Assembly: GCA_040367435.1 (NCBI GenBank) | Contig: BAABWY010000003.1 | Span: 186,001-250,000 of the forward strand | DNA: 64,000 bases | Direction: 5' to 3' | DNA from: Hyphomicrobiales bacterium 4NK60-0047b | GTDB taxonomy: Bacteria; Pseudomonadota; Alphaproteobacteria; Rhizobiales; HXMU1428-3 | Shown here: in pieces, positions 1-10,152 of the stretch | Layout: the number at the start of each line of letters is the position of its first letter | Numbering within the stretch: the first letter of the stretch is position 1 | Notes under the pieces: generated by a model | The model's database searches: none | Told to the model about the DNA's origin: nothing | Seen by the model: the letters and a program-made list of their open reading frames with translations, nothing else | Position numbers and translations under genes: made by a program

Positions 1-842
1 TGTGCCAAGGACGCATTATAAAGTAGGATGCATCCCATAATTAAAAACAAAAGACCTAAGAAATCTAAAACTTTAGTTTTGATAGCAAAATAACCGTAAA
101 ATTTAGCAAGAGCGATTAGCCCACCAGCTAAGAATTGAACTAGCCTAAACGGCATCAAATAAAACAAAGCTGTTTCAACATTTTCAGGATTTTTGAATAA
201 CCCGAACATGTCATTTGAGTTAAGAACTGACCAATAACTAATGAATAATAGTATCAACCCAAGTACGCTAAGAACCAGACATATAACCGTAAAATTTAGT
301 CGGTTTCCCAGGATTAATAAGCCCCCAAATAATAGATAATACTGCTCCTCTACCGAAAGTGACCAGGTATGAAGTAAGGGTCTAACTATATTTTCTGGCG
401 CAAAATATCCCGCTTGCTCATAAAATAAAAAATTTGAAAGAAATATTTGAGAGTAAAACCCCTCCTTTGCATGGTCTTTTAAATGTTCCGGAGACATCAT
501 AATTATTGCAATTATGCCCGTAACAAAAATAGTTATTGTCAATGAGGGAATAAGCCTTTGAAAGCGCCGAATGAAAAACGGAATAATTCTGAAAACACCA
601 TATTTTTGCCTGTCGATAAGCATTGTGTATGTCATCAAAAATCCACTAAGCATAAAAAACAAATCAACACCAAGATACCCAAATTGAAAGCCAGGTACTT
701 CCAAATGGAAAAGCAATACAATTATGATTGCTATTGCCCTTAGTGCATCCAAATGTGGAAAACGAATGCCATCTTCCAATGAATGATCTATTTGGTTTTT
801 TGAAGTGTTGAAGGAAGGATAAAATTTATCGTTATTGTTCAT
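1..842 (-). CDS. Acyltransferase 3 family membrane protein (OafA/YrhL type), partial at 3' end
   Basis: The reading frame opens at an ATG at 842 on the minus strand and stays open to the window edge, giving about 280 residues without a stop. Family hallmarks are visible: residues 30-46 (HLDALRAIAIIIVLLFH) with the conserved His, the segment GYLGVDLFFMLSGFLM near residues 55-70, and HTWSLSVEEQYYLLF further on. These are typical of integral-membrane acyltransferases that O-acetylate or otherwise acylate lipopolysaccharide, exopolysaccharide or peptidoglycan sugars. Several hydrophobic segments follow. The C-terminal part is outside the window, so the acceptor cannot be guessed. No partner gene is visible downstream in this window. 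Confidence 0.9.
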   Translation of the reverse strand, partial: MNNNDKFYPSFNTSKNQIDHSLEDGIRFPHLDALRAIAIIIVLLFHLEVPGFQFGYLGVDLFFMLSGFLMTYTMLIDRQKYGVFRIIPFFIRRFQRLIPSLTITIFVTGIIAIIMMSPEHLKDHAKEGFYSQIFLSNFLFYEQAGYFAPENIVRPLLHTWSLSVEEQYYLLFGGLLILGNRLNFTVICLVLSVLGLILLFISYWSVLNSNDMFGLFKNPENVETALFYLMPFRLVQFLAGGLIALAKFYGYFAIKTKVLDFLGLLFLIMGCILLYNASLA

Positions 843-1123
843 TTGAAAACAATCTTAGACTCAAATATTTAGCGCATATTTCATTAAATTATTAGATGAA
901 GGTTTGGTATTCATTCACTTATCATCCTCTAACAAAATATTTCTAAATTGTCTATTTTGTTTATTATCAATCAAGTCCGGTTTTAGCTATATATCCGAAG
1001 TAATTAAAGCTTCAAGGACCCCTTCTCAAGAATAAGCTAATTAACAAAAATTTTGAGGCCTTCTGGCGAAACTAGGATCATCACAACTTTCTGAGTTGGG
1101 TCAGAAGCGGAATATATATTTCA

Positions 1124-1495
1124 TCAAACATGATATGCGCCGTCATACTTACCTTTATACATATTCCATATAACCATGATGATTGGGGCAAAGCCGATGG
1201 CCATGAATGTTCCGATCATGATGTCAGTTGATTGGAACTCTCGAGCTTGCATGATGTATAGTGCGAAACTAACCAAGGCGATGTACCACAGAACAGCAAT
1301 CAGGTGAGCAAGTTTGATGATCCAGTCTGCTAACTCGCCGATTTTAAAAAACACGAGCAAAGAGAATGGCACGAGGATAATGGCTATCATGCCATATATA
1401 CCAACCCATTCTACAAGCGGGTCACTCAGAATGGCTGTTGCGCCCATAGAGCCGACACCAATGGTGAGTTTCAATGCTACATTTGACCAGTTCAT
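1124..1495 (-). CDS. Hypothetical small inner-membrane protein
   Basis: This is a 123-residue protein with about four hydrophobic segments (roughly residues 9-30, 33-53, 61-84 and 90-110) and a short hydrophilic tail, so it is very probably an integral membrane protein. I do not recognise a family. It starts with MNWSNVALKL. The only Shine-Dalgarno-like sequence is AAAAAGG about 7 bases before the ATG, and it belongs to the edge of the repeat array that begins at 1502. It has no close operon partner, because the next gene on the same strand is separated from it by the repeats. Confidence 0.6.
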   Translation of the reverse strand: MNWSNVALKLTIGVGSMGATAILSDPLVEWVGIYGMIAIILVPFSLLVFFKIGELADWIIKLAHLIAVLWYIALVSFALYIMQAREFQSTDIMIGTFMAIGFAPIIMVIWNMYKGKYDGAYHV

Positions 1496-1501
1496 CTCTC
1501 A

Positions 1502-1688
1502 GCCTTTTTAGTGCGGCTTCAGTTGCCCACTAGCAACCGCCTTTTTAGTGCGGCTTCAGTTGCCCACTAGCAACCGCCTTTTTAGTGCGGCTTCAGTTGC
1601 CCACTAGCAACCGCCTTTTTAGCGCGGCTTTAGTTGCCCACTAGCAACCGCCTTTTTTAGCGCGGCTTTAGTTGCCCACTAGCAACCG
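1502..1688 (+). repeat. Five tandem copies of a 37-bp mini-hairpin repeat
   Basis: The 37-bp unit begins GCCTTTTTAGTGCGGCTTC and continues AGTTGCCCACTAGCAACC. It is repeated head to tail at 1502, 1539, 1576, 1613 and 1650; the last copy is 38 bp. The last two copies carry AGCGCGGCTTTAG in place of AGTGCGGCTTCAG. Each unit can form a hairpin with arms GTTGC and GCAAC. Related units occur throughout the window. There are no unique spacers, so this is not a CRISPR array. Confidence 0.9.
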
Positions 1689-1691
1689 CCG

Positions 1692-2285
1692 CTATTTGCA
1701 ATAGGATATCGCGCGCTCCAGGCGATCATTGCCCCAGAAGAGTTCATTGCCAACAATGAATGTTGGTGCGCCGTAGATCTTTTTCTTCTTTGCTATTTCC
1801 ATGATCTCGCGCAAGTGAGATTTATTATCGTCACCATTTGCTTTTTCTAAAATTGCTTGCGCGCCTTCAATGTTTAAAGCCTTTAAAACATCTAATACAT
1901 TTTCTTTATTTTTTGTCACCTGGCCATCCTGGAACTGGCGCTTATAAATCGCTTTAGAAAATTCAACGCCCCACCCTTCTTTCATTCCAATAAGGGCAAC
2001 CCGCGCAGCAGCCAAACCGGGGTGTGGGAATTCATCTAAAATTTTGATGGAAGGTAGACCATAAAATTCTGCTTCACGTTCGATATCGCGGAAAAAATTC
2101 TCACCTTTTTCAGTATAAATTTTAAAGGGTGATGTCTCCCAACCAAACTCTTTAAACAATGGCCCAAGGAGAAAGGGTTGATAGTGCACTTCAACATTCG
2201 CGGCAGCTGCTAGTGCTTCAATTCTCATCATTGAAAAGTAAGAATACGGACTGGCGAACTCATACCAAAACACTAATTTGTTCAT
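1692..2285 (-). CDS. DsbA-fold oxidoreductase, 2-hydroxychromene-2-carboxylate isomerase family
   Basis: Counted from the ATG at 2285, the protein has 197 residues. I chose this start because GGAG lies five bases upstream; an in-frame ATG eight codons earlier has no such site. The N-terminus KLVFWYEFASPYSYF has Ser-Pro-Tyr where thiol oxidoreductases have CxxC, as in HCCA isomerases and kappa-class glutathione transferases, where the Ser activates glutathione. The C-terminal GAPTFIVGNELFWGNDRLE carries the cis-Pro loop of the thioredoxin fold. Family members isomerise chromene intermediates of naphthalene-type degradation using glutathione, but many have unknown substrates, and no catabolic neighbours are present here. 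Confidence 0.85.
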   Translation of the reverse strand: MNKLVFWYEFASPYSYFSMMRIEALAAAANVEVHYQPFLLGPLFKEFGWETSPFKIYTEKGENFFRDIEREAEFYGLPSIKILDEFPHPGLAAARVALIGMKEGWGVEFSKAIYKRQFQDGQVTKNKENVLDVLKALNIEGAQAILEKANGDDNKSHLREIMEIAKKKKIYGAPTFIVGNELFWGNDRLERAISYCK

Positions 2286-2301
2286 TTTATCTCCATTTTT
2301 T

Positions 2302-2418
2302 TCTCTCACGGGCTATTCCGCTGCTTCGCTGCGGGCCCTACGAGGTGCGGCGCTAATTGCCGGACGCCCCTGGCGTCATATCCTAACGCCGAAAAGGCGT
2401 TACTCCTTCTTCGTATGG
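2302..2418 (+). repeat. Large structured intergenic element, copy A
   Basis: Head TCTCTCACGGGCTATT, then a first hairpin (CCGC...GCGG), a GGCGCTAATTGCC-type region, nested arms around CCCCTGG, a hairpin with arms TAACGCC and GGCGTTA, and tail ACTCCTTCTTCGTATGG. The element lies between two minus-strand genes but is itself in plus orientation. The TAACGCC/GGCGTTA arms differ in sequence from the other copies but still pair, which supports selection for structure or a recent structural origin. Confidence 0.85.
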
Positions 2419-2467
2419 AAAGTGGTTTATGGAATCTACCTAAAAAAACGGAAGGCTCTAAACTCAC

Positions 2468-3280
2468 TTAAGCAAACACAGAAATTAAAAACCGAAACCC
2501 TACTGTGAGTAAAAAGAGAGCGAACATCAATTCAAGATGCGCTCTACTTAATCGGTGCGCGAGCTTCACCCCCCAGGGCGCTGCGATGAGACTTGCTGGC
2601 AATATTAAAACGGCACCAATGAGTGAAATGAAACCTAACGAGCCTTTTGGTAATAGTTCGTTATCAAAGCCGGCCCAGATGAAGCCAATGATAGCGGGAA
2701 GCGCTATGACTGGACCAAGCGCTGCGGCCGTTCCAACGGCTTGGTGAATGGAACGGCCAAAGCTTGTCATGTAACTTGATGAAAACGTTCCGCCGCCGAT
2801 GCCCATTAGTGTAGAGAGGCATCCCGTGAAAACACCATAAACACGTGTGACCCAATCAGCCGGCCAGGCAAAGCGGATGTTTGGATTTTGACGTGACCAA
2901 AGCAGAAAAAAAGCAACTAGCAAAACCATCACAGCATAGATTAAGCGCAATTGAGAGCCGTCTATTTCTCTGGCGATAAAAGTTCCAAGCACTACACCGA
3001 TAACGATAAAGGGAGCGATTAGCTTTACAAAGCTCCAATCAATGCTGCCTTTTTCCTGATGCCCCATTGCGGACCTTATGCCCGTTGGAAGGATCACTGC
3101 TAGGGACGTTGCAACAGCCATATGGGTTCTAATGGCCTCATCAACTCCAGCTAGCCCGAAGACTTCATAAAGTACGGGGACTAATATCGCCCCTCCGCCG
3201 ACCCCAAAAAGACCGGCCATCACGCCAGCTGTAAGCCCGCCAAAGAGCAAAAAAGCTGCAAAAAGTAGAATACTTGCCAC
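2468..3280 (-). CDS. TSUP (TauE/SafE) family sulfite/organosulfonate exporter-like permease
   Basis: This 270-residue membrane protein begins at a GTG (3280) preceded by GAGGAG at a good distance. The N-terminal half has the family signature GVMAGLFGVGGGAILVPVLY (about residues 18-37), and a second glycine-rich copy, STLMGIGGGTFSSSYM, lies near residues 156-171, as expected for the internally duplicated fold. About eight hydrophobic segments are visible. Family members move sulfite, sulfoacetate, taurine-derived or other anions across the inner membrane. Substrate cannot be assigned, because no sulfur-metabolism genes are adjacent. Confidence 0.9.
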   Translation of the reverse strand: MASILLFAAFLLFGGLTAGVMAGLFGVGGGAILVPVLYEVFGLAGVDEAIRTHMAVATSLAVILPTGIRSAMGHQEKGSIDWSFVKLIAPFIVIGVVLGTFIAREIDGSQLRLIYAVMVLLVAFFLLWSRQNPNIRFAWPADWVTRVYGVFTGCLSTLMGIGGGTFSSSYMTSFGRSIHQAVGTAAALGPVIALPAIIGFIWAGFDNELLPKGSLGFISLIGAVLILPASLIAAPWGVKLAHRLSRAHLELMFALFLLTVGFRFLISVFA

Positions 3281-3687
3281 AAATTACTCCTCAATTGGCC
3301 TGGATATTATTAAGGGCCACTAAACTTCATGATTAAATTAGGCTTAAAACCGCATGGCAAAAGGATTTAAACTCAAATTATCAGCTGAAATATAAAAAGC
3401 AATTTGGTAAGTTAGGATTATTCGCACTTTAATAGGCAGCAAAGCCGTTAAACACCAAGTAACTATTGACAAGAGCTCGTATTTGCCTATATTCGGCGCT
3501 TTCGTGGCATATTTTCTATGCCGCAACCAAAAGCGCTGTCCGAGGCCACCAACTAGTTGGATGAAACATATTCATCTTTAAACTAGCTTAGAGTAAAAGT
3601 TCACGTTGCCCCTTATGAAGGTTCATTTTACCTAAATTAAGGGCTTGTGACGCCACAGGACGCGAAACAGATAAAGGACTTTACTAT
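3281..3687. other. Intergenic region upstream of rplU
   Basis: 407 bases between the divergent TSUP gene and rplU. It must hold the rplU-rpmA promoter. AAGGA at about 3673-3677, ten bases before the ATG, is the rplU ribosome-binding site. I see no convincing protein-coding frame, riboswitch or RNA gene here. Confidence 0.6.
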
Positions 3688-3999
3688 ATGTATGCGGTAA
3701 TCAAAACCGGTGGCAAACAATATCGTGTTGAGCCAAATGATATCCTCAAAATCGAGAAACTTGATGGTGAGGCTGGTGACAAAATCGAATTTACTGAAGT
3801 TTTAATGGTTGGCGAAGATGGCGATACTGTCATTGGCGCACCGCTTGTTGAAGGTGCTAAAGTTACTGCTGAAGTACTTGAACAGGGCCGGGCTGCGAAA
3901 ATCATCGTCTTTAAAAAGAAGCGCCGCCACAATTATCGTCGGAAAAAAGGTCATCGCCAGCATCAAACTGTTGTGCGCATTTCTGACATTAAGAAATAA
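3688..3999 (+). CDS. rplU: 50S ribosomal protein L21
   Basis: 103 residues starting [18 protein letters not shown], the invariant L21 N-terminus. It ends with the basic [16 protein letters not shown] segment that contacts 23S rRNA near L20. Length fits the family (about 100-105). AAGGA lies upstream. rpmA follows 103 bases downstream in the same direction, the standard rplU-rpmA pair, and obgE is further along, as in most bacteria. Confidence 0.99.
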   Translation: MYAVIKTGGKQYRVEPNDILKIEKLDGEAGDKIEFTEVLMVGEDGDTVIGAPLVEGAKVTAEVLEQGRAAKIIVFKKKRRHNYRRKKGHRQHQTVVRISDIKK

Positions 4000-4102
4000 G
4001 TAATTTTAACAATTACTTACATTGATTTTAGTTTTATAATTTTAAGTTTATATGGGCCCTTTTAATAAGATATAAGCCCACTATTTTGAGAAGGAAAATC
4101 TC

Positions 4103-4360
4103 ATGGCACATAAAAAAGCAGGCGGTTCTTCCAATAACGGTCGTGACTCCGCCGGACGCCGTCTTGGTGTGAAGAAATTTGGTGGTGAACAGGTTATCGT
4201 TGGGAATATTCTTATTCGTCAACGTGGAACCAAGTGGCACCCTGGTGAGGGTGTTGGCATGGGCAAAGATCATACGATTTTTGCTATGCGTGATGGAAAT
4301 GTCTCTTTCCGTACTCGCAGAAACGGAAAAGTGTTCGTTTCTGTTGATGAAGGCAAATAA
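4103..4360 (+). CDS. rpmA: 50S ribosomal protein L27
   Basis: 85 residues starting [29 protein letters not shown], the typical proteobacterial L27 N-terminus that reaches the peptidyl-transferase centre. [20 protein letters not shown] is the family core. There is no N-terminal pre-sequence of the firmicute type that is cleaved by Prp. AAGGAAAA precedes the ATG. A factor-independent terminator follows 46 bases downstream, so rplU-rpmA is probably one transcription unit. Confidence 0.99.
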   Translation: MAHKKAGGSSNNGRDSAGRRLGVKKFGGEQVIVGNILIRQRGTKWHPGEGVGMGKDHTIFAMRDGNVSFRTRRNGKVFVSVDEGK

Positions 4361-4406
4361 ATCACTTTGCGCGAATCATGTTGACGTCTAAATTTATAGA
4401 ATATCT

Positions 4407-4436
4407 AAGGGAGGCTAAATTAGTCTCCCTTTTTTA
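4407..4436 (+). terminator. Intrinsic terminator after rpmA
   Basis: Arms AAGGGAGGCTAA and TTAGTCTCCCTT (one G-T pair) enclose a very short loop and are followed by a run of T. Position and T-run fit a factor-independent terminator of the rplU-rpmA unit. Confidence 0.88.
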
Positions 4437-4572
4437 TAGGGCGTGTTGTCTATCTTTTAAGGCGTCGTTTTAAAACATCGATTTTAATGACATTGATGCC
4501 TAATGACAGATACAACGAAGATAGACGCTACGACTACAGTAATTGACTACAATATGATTTTTACTAAAAATT

Positions 4573-4614
4573 TAGAGCGCTGACTTGAACCTTCATTTAA
4601 AAGGAAATGCTCTA
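4573..4614. repeat. TAGAGC-ended palindrome, hairpin portion only
   Basis: 42 bp from TAGAGCGC to ATGCTCTA. It matches in size and ends the first hairpin of the roughly 100-bp TA-flanked elements at 10553, 11133 and 37576. The second half of that element is not evident here. It lies just upstream of the GNAT gene. Confidence 0.6.
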
Positions 4615-4636
4615 AAGACGGATTGAATTTTAACTG

Positions 4637-5167
4637 ATGATGCACCAAGCACGAGAAGATAGCCTACGGCTCAGGCCTTTAAGCCTGTTTGATGTGCCCG
4701 GAATCGTTGAATTAGCCAACGATTGGGACATTGCGTCTATGGTGTCTCGAATTAGTCATCCTTATCACCCTCATCATGCCAAAGTTTGGATTGAAGAAAT
4801 TGAGCGTGATCGCCGTGAAGATGTATGGGCGATTGAGGCTGATGGATATTTCGCTGGCTGTATTGGCTATAGCCGCGCTTCCGTTTCGCATGGTGAACTT
4901 GGTTACTGGCTTGGTAAGCCGTTTTGGGGACAAGGACTTGCTACAAGAGCCGCTTGGCAGATCTTAGCACATGGCTTTGCAACAGAGCCTTTTCGGTTCT
5001 TTAGCGCCTGTCATTTTACAGATAATGACCGCTCAAAGAAGGTTCTCACACGGTTAGGCTTTAAGCCAACAGATATTATTACTTGCCCGTCTATTGCAAG
5101 AGGGAGCCCTTCTCCTGCCCAGCGCTATGTTTTACCAAGAGCTGAGTTTGAGCGGATGACGAGTTAA
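4637..5167 (+). CDS. GNAT family N-acetyltransferase (RimJ/RimL-like)
   Basis: 176 residues. The N-terminal part LRLRPLSLFDVPGIVELAND and the acetyl-CoA-binding region ELGYWLGKPFWGQGLATRAA (about residues 90-110) are typical of the Acetyltransf_3 subgroup. NDRSKKVLTRLGF provides the usual later motif. Enzymes of this group acetylate protein N-termini or small-molecule amines; the substrate here is unknown. A GNAT gene between rpmA and obgE is common in Alphaproteobacteria. Two adjacent ATGs (4637, 4640) could start it, and no strong Shine-Dalgarno is visible, possibly because the palindrome at 4573-4614 lies close by. Confidence 0.92.
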   Translation: MMHQAREDSLRLRPLSLFDVPGIVELANDWDIASMVSRISHPYHPHHAKVWIEEIERDRREDVWAIEADGYFAGCIGYSRASVSHGELGYWLGKPFWGQGLATRAAWQILAHGFATEPFRFFSACHFTDNDRSKKVLTRLGFKPTDIITCPSIARGSPSPAQRYVLPRAEFERMTS

Positions 5168-5173
5168 CTCTCT

Positions 5174-5213
5174 CTTTTTAGTGCTCCTTCAGTTGCCCAC
5201 TATGCAACCGTCG
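5174..5213 (+). repeat. Mini-hairpin repeat, single copy
   Basis: One copy of the form TTTTTAGTGCTCCTTCAG followed by TTGCCCACTATGCAACCGTCGC. The arms TTGC and GCAA pair around the loop. It sits directly after the GNAT stop codon and a few bases before the larger element at 5220. Confidence 0.8.
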
Positions 5214-5219
5214 CTATTA

Positions 5220-5415
5220 TCTCTCACGGCTATTCTTTTTAGTAGCGCTTTAGGTTGCCCGCAAGCAACCGCGCTGCTAGCGCAGAAGGCCTCCGAGGGG
5301 CGGAGTTTTTTGCTTGTGCTTCAGTTGCCCACTTAGCAACCGCACTATCACCGGACTACGCGAAGTGCTTCGCCTTGTCTCTCAGTACGAAAAAGGCTGA
5401 GCTCCTTCTTCGTGT
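5220..5415 (+). repeat. Large structured intergenic element, copy B, with two nested mini-hairpins
   Basis: Head TCTCTCACGGCTATT at 5220, conserved core GCCTCCGAGGGGCGG, hairpin with arms CTCAG and CTGAG, and tail CTCCTTCTTCGT. The element is longer than other copies because mini-hairpin units sit inside the loops of its first stem (AGCGC...GCGCT enclosing GGTTGCCCGCAAGCAACC) and of a later stem (GTGC...GCAC enclosing GTTGCCCACTTAGCAAC). Confidence 0.85.
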
Positions 5416-5469
5416 TGCTCCTTTTGGTTGCTAATGTGCTTCAGATACTCAACAGCATCCGCTTTTTCA

Positions 5470-5568
5470 ATGAAACTCCCTAAATCAATTGACCCCGCTT
5501 TAAAAATAGCTCAGAAAGAGGGGCTTACTGCCTTGTTGGATTTTCTTAATGAATTTGACGTGGCTTGA
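5470..5568 (+). CDS. Possible 32-residue ORF between repeats and obgE
   Basis: An ATG at 5470 opens a short frame encoding MKLPKSIDPALKIAQKEG and then LTALLDFLNEFDVA. The amino-acid composition looks protein-like (amphipathic, no low complexity), unlike the surrounding repeats. There is no clear ribosome-binding site, and a mini-hairpin remnant (CTTCAGATACTCAACAGCATCCGC) abuts it. It may be the remains of a gene that the repeats invaded, or chance. I do not recognise it. Confidence 0.2.
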   Translation: MKLPKSIDPALKIAQKEGLTALLDFLNEFDVA

Positions 5569-5574
5569 ACTTAA

Positions 5575-6657
<1,083 letters not shown>

Positions 6658-6787
6658 AACAAACAAGCAATTCGTCACAGTTTGCCACTCAACCTTGAGG
6701 TACAGACTTCATATATCTATATGTTACCTTGCAAATCTGTGTGTGCAGTACAAAATTGGTTAGCGGTTTTGTGAATTTGTGGCTGCC

Positions 6788-6843
6788 GCGACGGTTGTTA
6801 TTAGGCAACCTGAAGGAGCACTAAAAAAGTAGGCATCTGAAGC
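6788..6843 (-). repeat. Mini-hairpin repeat in reverse orientation plus a second partial copy
   Basis: GCGACGGTTGTTATTAGGCA followed by ACCTGAAGGAGCACTAAAAAA is the reverse complement of the mini-hairpin seen elsewhere. GGCATCTGAAGC at 6832-6843 is the reverse of the GCTTCAGATGCC half of a second copy. The rest of the obgE-proB gap (6658-6969) shows nothing I can name; it must contain the proB promoter if proBA is transcribed separately. Confidence 0.75.
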
Positions 6844-6969
6844 AACAAAAAACAGACATAAACAAAAGACTAGAGCAGTCTCAAGAATTCAATATAAATT
6901 GACATACTCTGGACTGCCAACTTTTAAGATCTAGGGAGAAGCACTCAGTGCTTTAAATACATTAGTCTC

Positions 6970-8100
6970 ATGAGACAAGAATGGCAAAATGCGAAACGTA
7001 TCGTCATTAAAATTGGTTCCGCGCTTTTGGTTGATGAGGAGACAGGCCGACTTCGCCAAGAGTGGATTTATTCCCTCATTGAAGATATCGCCCGCTTAAA
7101 GCATGAGGGCAAGGAAGTTATTCTTGTAGCTTCTGGCTCTAAGGCACTTGGTCGTAGTGAACTTGGCCTTGTGCCTGGAACGCTTACTCTTGATCAGGCG
7201 CAAGCAGCTGCAGCAATCGGGCAAATTTCATTGGCTCATACGTTTAAAGCTTTATTTCAAAATCATGACATTAAAGCTGCCCAGGTACTGCTTACTATTA
7301 GCGACACTGAGGATCGCCGCCGTTATTTAAATGCACGGGATACCATCAACACATTGGTTGGTTTTGGCGTCATACCGGTAGTCAATGAGAATGATACTGT
7401 TGCCACCAACGAAATTCGTTATGGCGACAATGACAGGCTTTCGGCAAGAGTTGCCTCCATGGTTGACGCCGATGTTCTTTTGATTTTTTCAGACATTGAT
7501 GGGCTTTATACTGCCCCACCTCACTCCGATGCTAAAGCCGAGCATATTCCTGAAGTCACACAGATTAACCCTGAGATTGAAGCAATGGCGGGAGGGACTG
7601 GAAGCAGTTTTTCTTCTGGAGGCATGGTGACTAAAATTATGGCCGCCAAGATTGCTGTTGCCGCTGCTTGCCATATGGTTATTGCTTCAGGCAAAGGGGC
7701 TAATCCAGTTACAGCATTATTAAACAATGCTAAGGCGACCTGGTTTTTGTCGTCAGCAGACCCTTTAACGGCTCGTAAAAGTTGGATTGCCGGGTCTCTT
7801 GATGTAAAGGGTGTTTTGACCATTGACCAGGGTGCTGAACGTGCCCTCAATGACGGGAATAGTTTGTTGCCGGCTGGAGTGACGCAATCAAGTGGTGATT
7901 TTGACCGTGGTGATATCATTGCGATTAAGAATGAGGCTGGTGAGATTATTGCGCACGGGTTAAGCTCTTATGATCAGACAGATACAATCCAAATCATTGG
8001 CAAGCAAAGTTCAGAGATTAAATCTATTTTAGGCCATACCGGACGCAATGAACTGGTACACCGTGATAATATGGCTTTGACAAATTCTGGTCTGAGTTGA
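6970..8100 (+). CDS. proB: Glutamate 5-kinase
   Basis: 376 residues, the usual length for the two-domain form. It phosphorylates L-glutamate in the first step of proline synthesis. The amino-acid kinase domain starts NAKRIVIKIGSALLVDEETG, followed by VILVASGSKALGRSELGL, VIPVVNENDTVATNEIRYGDND and DADVLLIFSDIDGLYTAPP. GTGSSFSSGGMVTKIMAAKIA is the family's Thr-Gly-Met-x-Thr-Lys region. A C-terminal PUA domain runs from about residue 275 (KGVLTIDQGAERAL...). proA follows 54 bases later. Feedback inhibition by proline is known for the family and not visible here. Confidence 0.98.
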   Translation: MRQEWQNAKRIVIKIGSALLVDEETGRLRQEWIYSLIEDIARLKHEGKEVILVASGSKALGRSELGLVPGTLTLDQAQAAAAIGQISLAHTFKALFQNHDIKAAQVLLTISDTEDRRRYLNARDTINTLVGFGVIPVVNENDTVATNEIRYGDNDRLSARVASMVDADVLLIFSDIDGLYTAPPHSDAKAEHIPEVTQINPEIEAMAGGTGSSFSSGGMVTKIMAAKIAVAAACHMVIASGKGANPVTALLNNAKATWFLSSADPLTARKSWIAGSLDVKGVLTIDQGAERALNDGNSLLPAGVTQSSGDFDRGDIIAIKNEAGEIIAHGLSSYDQTDTIQIIGKQSSEIKSILGHTGRNELVHRDNMALTNSGLS

Positions 8101-8154
8101 AATAACCAGATGAAAACTCTGGTAAGAAACAGGTCTGGTAAGAGGTAGTGAAGA

Positions 8155-9450
8155 ATGAATATGGCATTAAATAATTCAGCAAACAGCACTGAGATTGAGA
8201 CCATTATGAATGATCTCGGAGCGCGTGCAAAACAAGCCGCTCGCAAACTTGCATCAGCACCAAGTGCTCAAAAAAACAAAGCCCTTGAAATTATGGCTGA
8301 AAAAATCGAAGAAACGTCTGACCATATTTTAGCTGCCAACCTTAAAGATGTCCTTGCTTCTAAAGAAGCTGGTAAAGATGCAGCTTTTATTGACCGGCTT
8401 GAACTTACCCCGGAACGTATTGCGGGCATGGCGAATGGTCTTAGAGAAATCGCCCGCTTAGATGACCCTGTTGGGAAAACGCTTGCCACCTGGGAGCGAC
8501 CGAATGGTTTGGAGATTTCACGGGTACAAGTTCCTTTGGGTGTCATCGGGATTATTTATGAAAGCCGCCCGAATGTAACGGCTGATGCTGGCGGTCTTTG
8601 CTTGAAGGCTGGCAACGCAGCTATTCTTCGGGGTGGATCTGATAGCTTTCATTCTTCGCACGCCATTGAAGATGCGTTAAAGGCAGGTTTGGTGGCAGCT
8701 GATTTACCTGAGGCTGCGATACAGTTAGTGCCGACAACGGATCGGCAAGCGGTTGGTGAAATGCTTAAGGGTTTAAATGGCACTGTTGATGTGATTGTCC
8801 CGCGCGGTGGCAAGAGCCTTGTTGGCCGAGTACAATCTGAAGCTCGTGTGCCAGTGTTTAGTCACCTTGAAGGTATCTGTCATATCTATGTTGATAAATC
8901 AGCGAAGCCTGAGATGGCAGAAGAAATTGTAGTGAATGCAAAACTGCGACGCACTGGTGTTTGCGGCGCGGCTGAAACTTTGCTTATCGACAAAGAGTTT
9001 TCTCAAGAGCATACCAAATCACTCTTGCTTGCCTTGCTCGATGCAGGAGCTCTGATAAAAGCTGATGCAAGTCTACAATCTTTTGATGATCGTATTGAAG
9101 CGGCGACGCCAGAAGACTGGGATACTGAATATCTTGATAGCATTATTTCTGCTCGCCTCGTAGAAGGTGTTGATGATGCGATTGAGCATATTGCGAGCCA
9201 TAGCTCAAACCATACAGAATCTATCATTGCAGAAGATACGTCAGCGATTGATGCCTTCTTTAATAAAGTGGATAGCGCGATTGTTATGCACAATGCGTCA
9301 ACGCAATTTGCTGATGGTGGTGAATTTGGCATGGGAGCAGAGATTGGCATTGCAACTGGTAAAATGCATGCTCGTGGCCCTGTTGGTGTCGACCAATTGA
9401 CGAGCTTTAAATATATTGTTCGTGGCTCTGGTCAGATTAGACCAGCATAG
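8155..9450 (+). CDS. proA: Gamma-glutamyl phosphate reductase
   Basis: 431 residues. It reduces gamma-glutamyl phosphate to glutamate semialdehyde with NADPH, the second proline-synthesis step. Aldehyde-dehydrogenase-fold features are visible: [52 protein letters not shown], and the catalytic Cys in [16 protein letters not shown]. The C-terminal region [21 protein letters not shown] is diagnostic. GGTAGTGAAGA lies just upstream of the ATG. It forms an operon with proB. Confidence 0.98.
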   Translation: MNMALNNSANSTEIETIMNDLGARAKQAARKLASAPSAQKNKALEIMAEKIEETSDHILAANLKDVLASKEAGKDAAFIDRLELTPERIAGMANGLREIARLDDPVGKTLATWERPNGLEISRVQVPLGVIGIIYESRPNVTADAGGLCLKAGNAAILRGGSDSFHSSHAIEDALKAGLVAADLPEAAIQLVPTTDRQAVGEMLKGLNGTVDVIVPRGGKSLVGRVQSEARVPVFSHLEGICHIYVDKSAKPEMAEEIVVNAKLRRTGVCGAAETLLIDKEFSQEHTKSLLLALLDAGALIKADASLQSFDDRIEAATPEDWDTEYLDSIISARLVEGVDDAIEHIASHSSNHTESIIAEDTSAIDAFFNKVDSAIVMHNASTQFADGGEFGMGAEIGIATGKMHARGPVGVDQLTSFKYIVRGSGQIRPA

Positions 9451-9501
9451 GTTTTAATATCATTCGGTTTATTCAGATAGCTTGGAAGAAATAATAAAAA
9501 G

Positions 9502-10152
9502 ATGTCTACCCTGCAACCTGCAAAAAATTTAGGCTCACAACCGGCAGCCAATTTTGGTAGCCTAACGGTTCGCCCACCGCAAATTGCTAGTGGCCAACGC
9601 ATTGGGATTTTGGGTGGTTCGTTTAACCCGCCACATGATGGGCATCGCAACTTGAGCCTGATGGCTTTGAAAACTTTAGAGCTGGACCGGGTTTGGTGGT
9701 TGGTCACACCTGGTAATCCGATTAAATCTCACTCTGGTCTTACTGCTTTAAATGAGCGAGTTCAAGCAGCTGAAGCTGTTAGCTCTCATCCTCGCATTGA
9801 TGTAACCGCTTTTGAAGCGTCTCTGCCGACCAATTACACGGCTGACACATTGCAGTTCTTAAAGCGGCGGTTTAGCGGTGTTGATTTTGTTTGGTTGATG
9901 GGGGCTGACAATCTTGTTTCTTTTCATAAATGGCAAAAGTGGAAAACTATTTTTCATACGATGCCAATTGCTGTCTTTGATCGGCCGGGATATATGATGA
10001 AAGCGCTCTCGAGCCCCGCTGCTCAAACCTTTGCGAAAGCCCGCATCACAAACGGCCACGCCATTCGTTTGGCGCACCAACCTCCGCCCTCATGGCAATT
10101 TATTTCGATTCCCCTTTCTCATCTCTCATCTACTGATCTTAGAAATAGCTAA
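9502..10152 (+). CDS. nadD: Nicotinate-nucleotide adenylyltransferase
   Basis: 216 residues. It transfers AMP to nicotinate mononucleotide in NAD synthesis. After about 30 extra N-terminal residues the nucleotidyltransferase motif IGILGGSFNPPHDGH (about 33-47) appears, then WWLVTPGNPIKS, FVWLMGADNLVSFHKW and the C-terminal IPLSHLSSTDLRNS with the ISST-type signature. The position after proBA and before rsfS is standard for Rhizobiales. The gene ends abruptly after SSTDLR, only slightly short of family norms. Confidence 0.96.
   Translation: MSTLQPAKNLGSQPAANFGSLTVRPPQIASGQRIGILGGSFNPPHDGHRNLSLMALKTLELDRVWWLVTPGNPIKSHSGLTALNERVQAAEAVSSHPRIDVTAFEASLPTNYTADTLQFLKRRFSGVDFVWLMGADNLVSFHKWQKWKTIFHTMPIAVFDRPGYMMKALSSPAAQTFAKARITNGHAIRLAHQPPPSWQFISIPLSHLSSTDLRNS

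Noticed and set aside
1502-1688. CRISPR-like array of 37-bp repeats
   Set aside because: The units follow each other without spacers and also occur singly all over the window; no cas genes are present.
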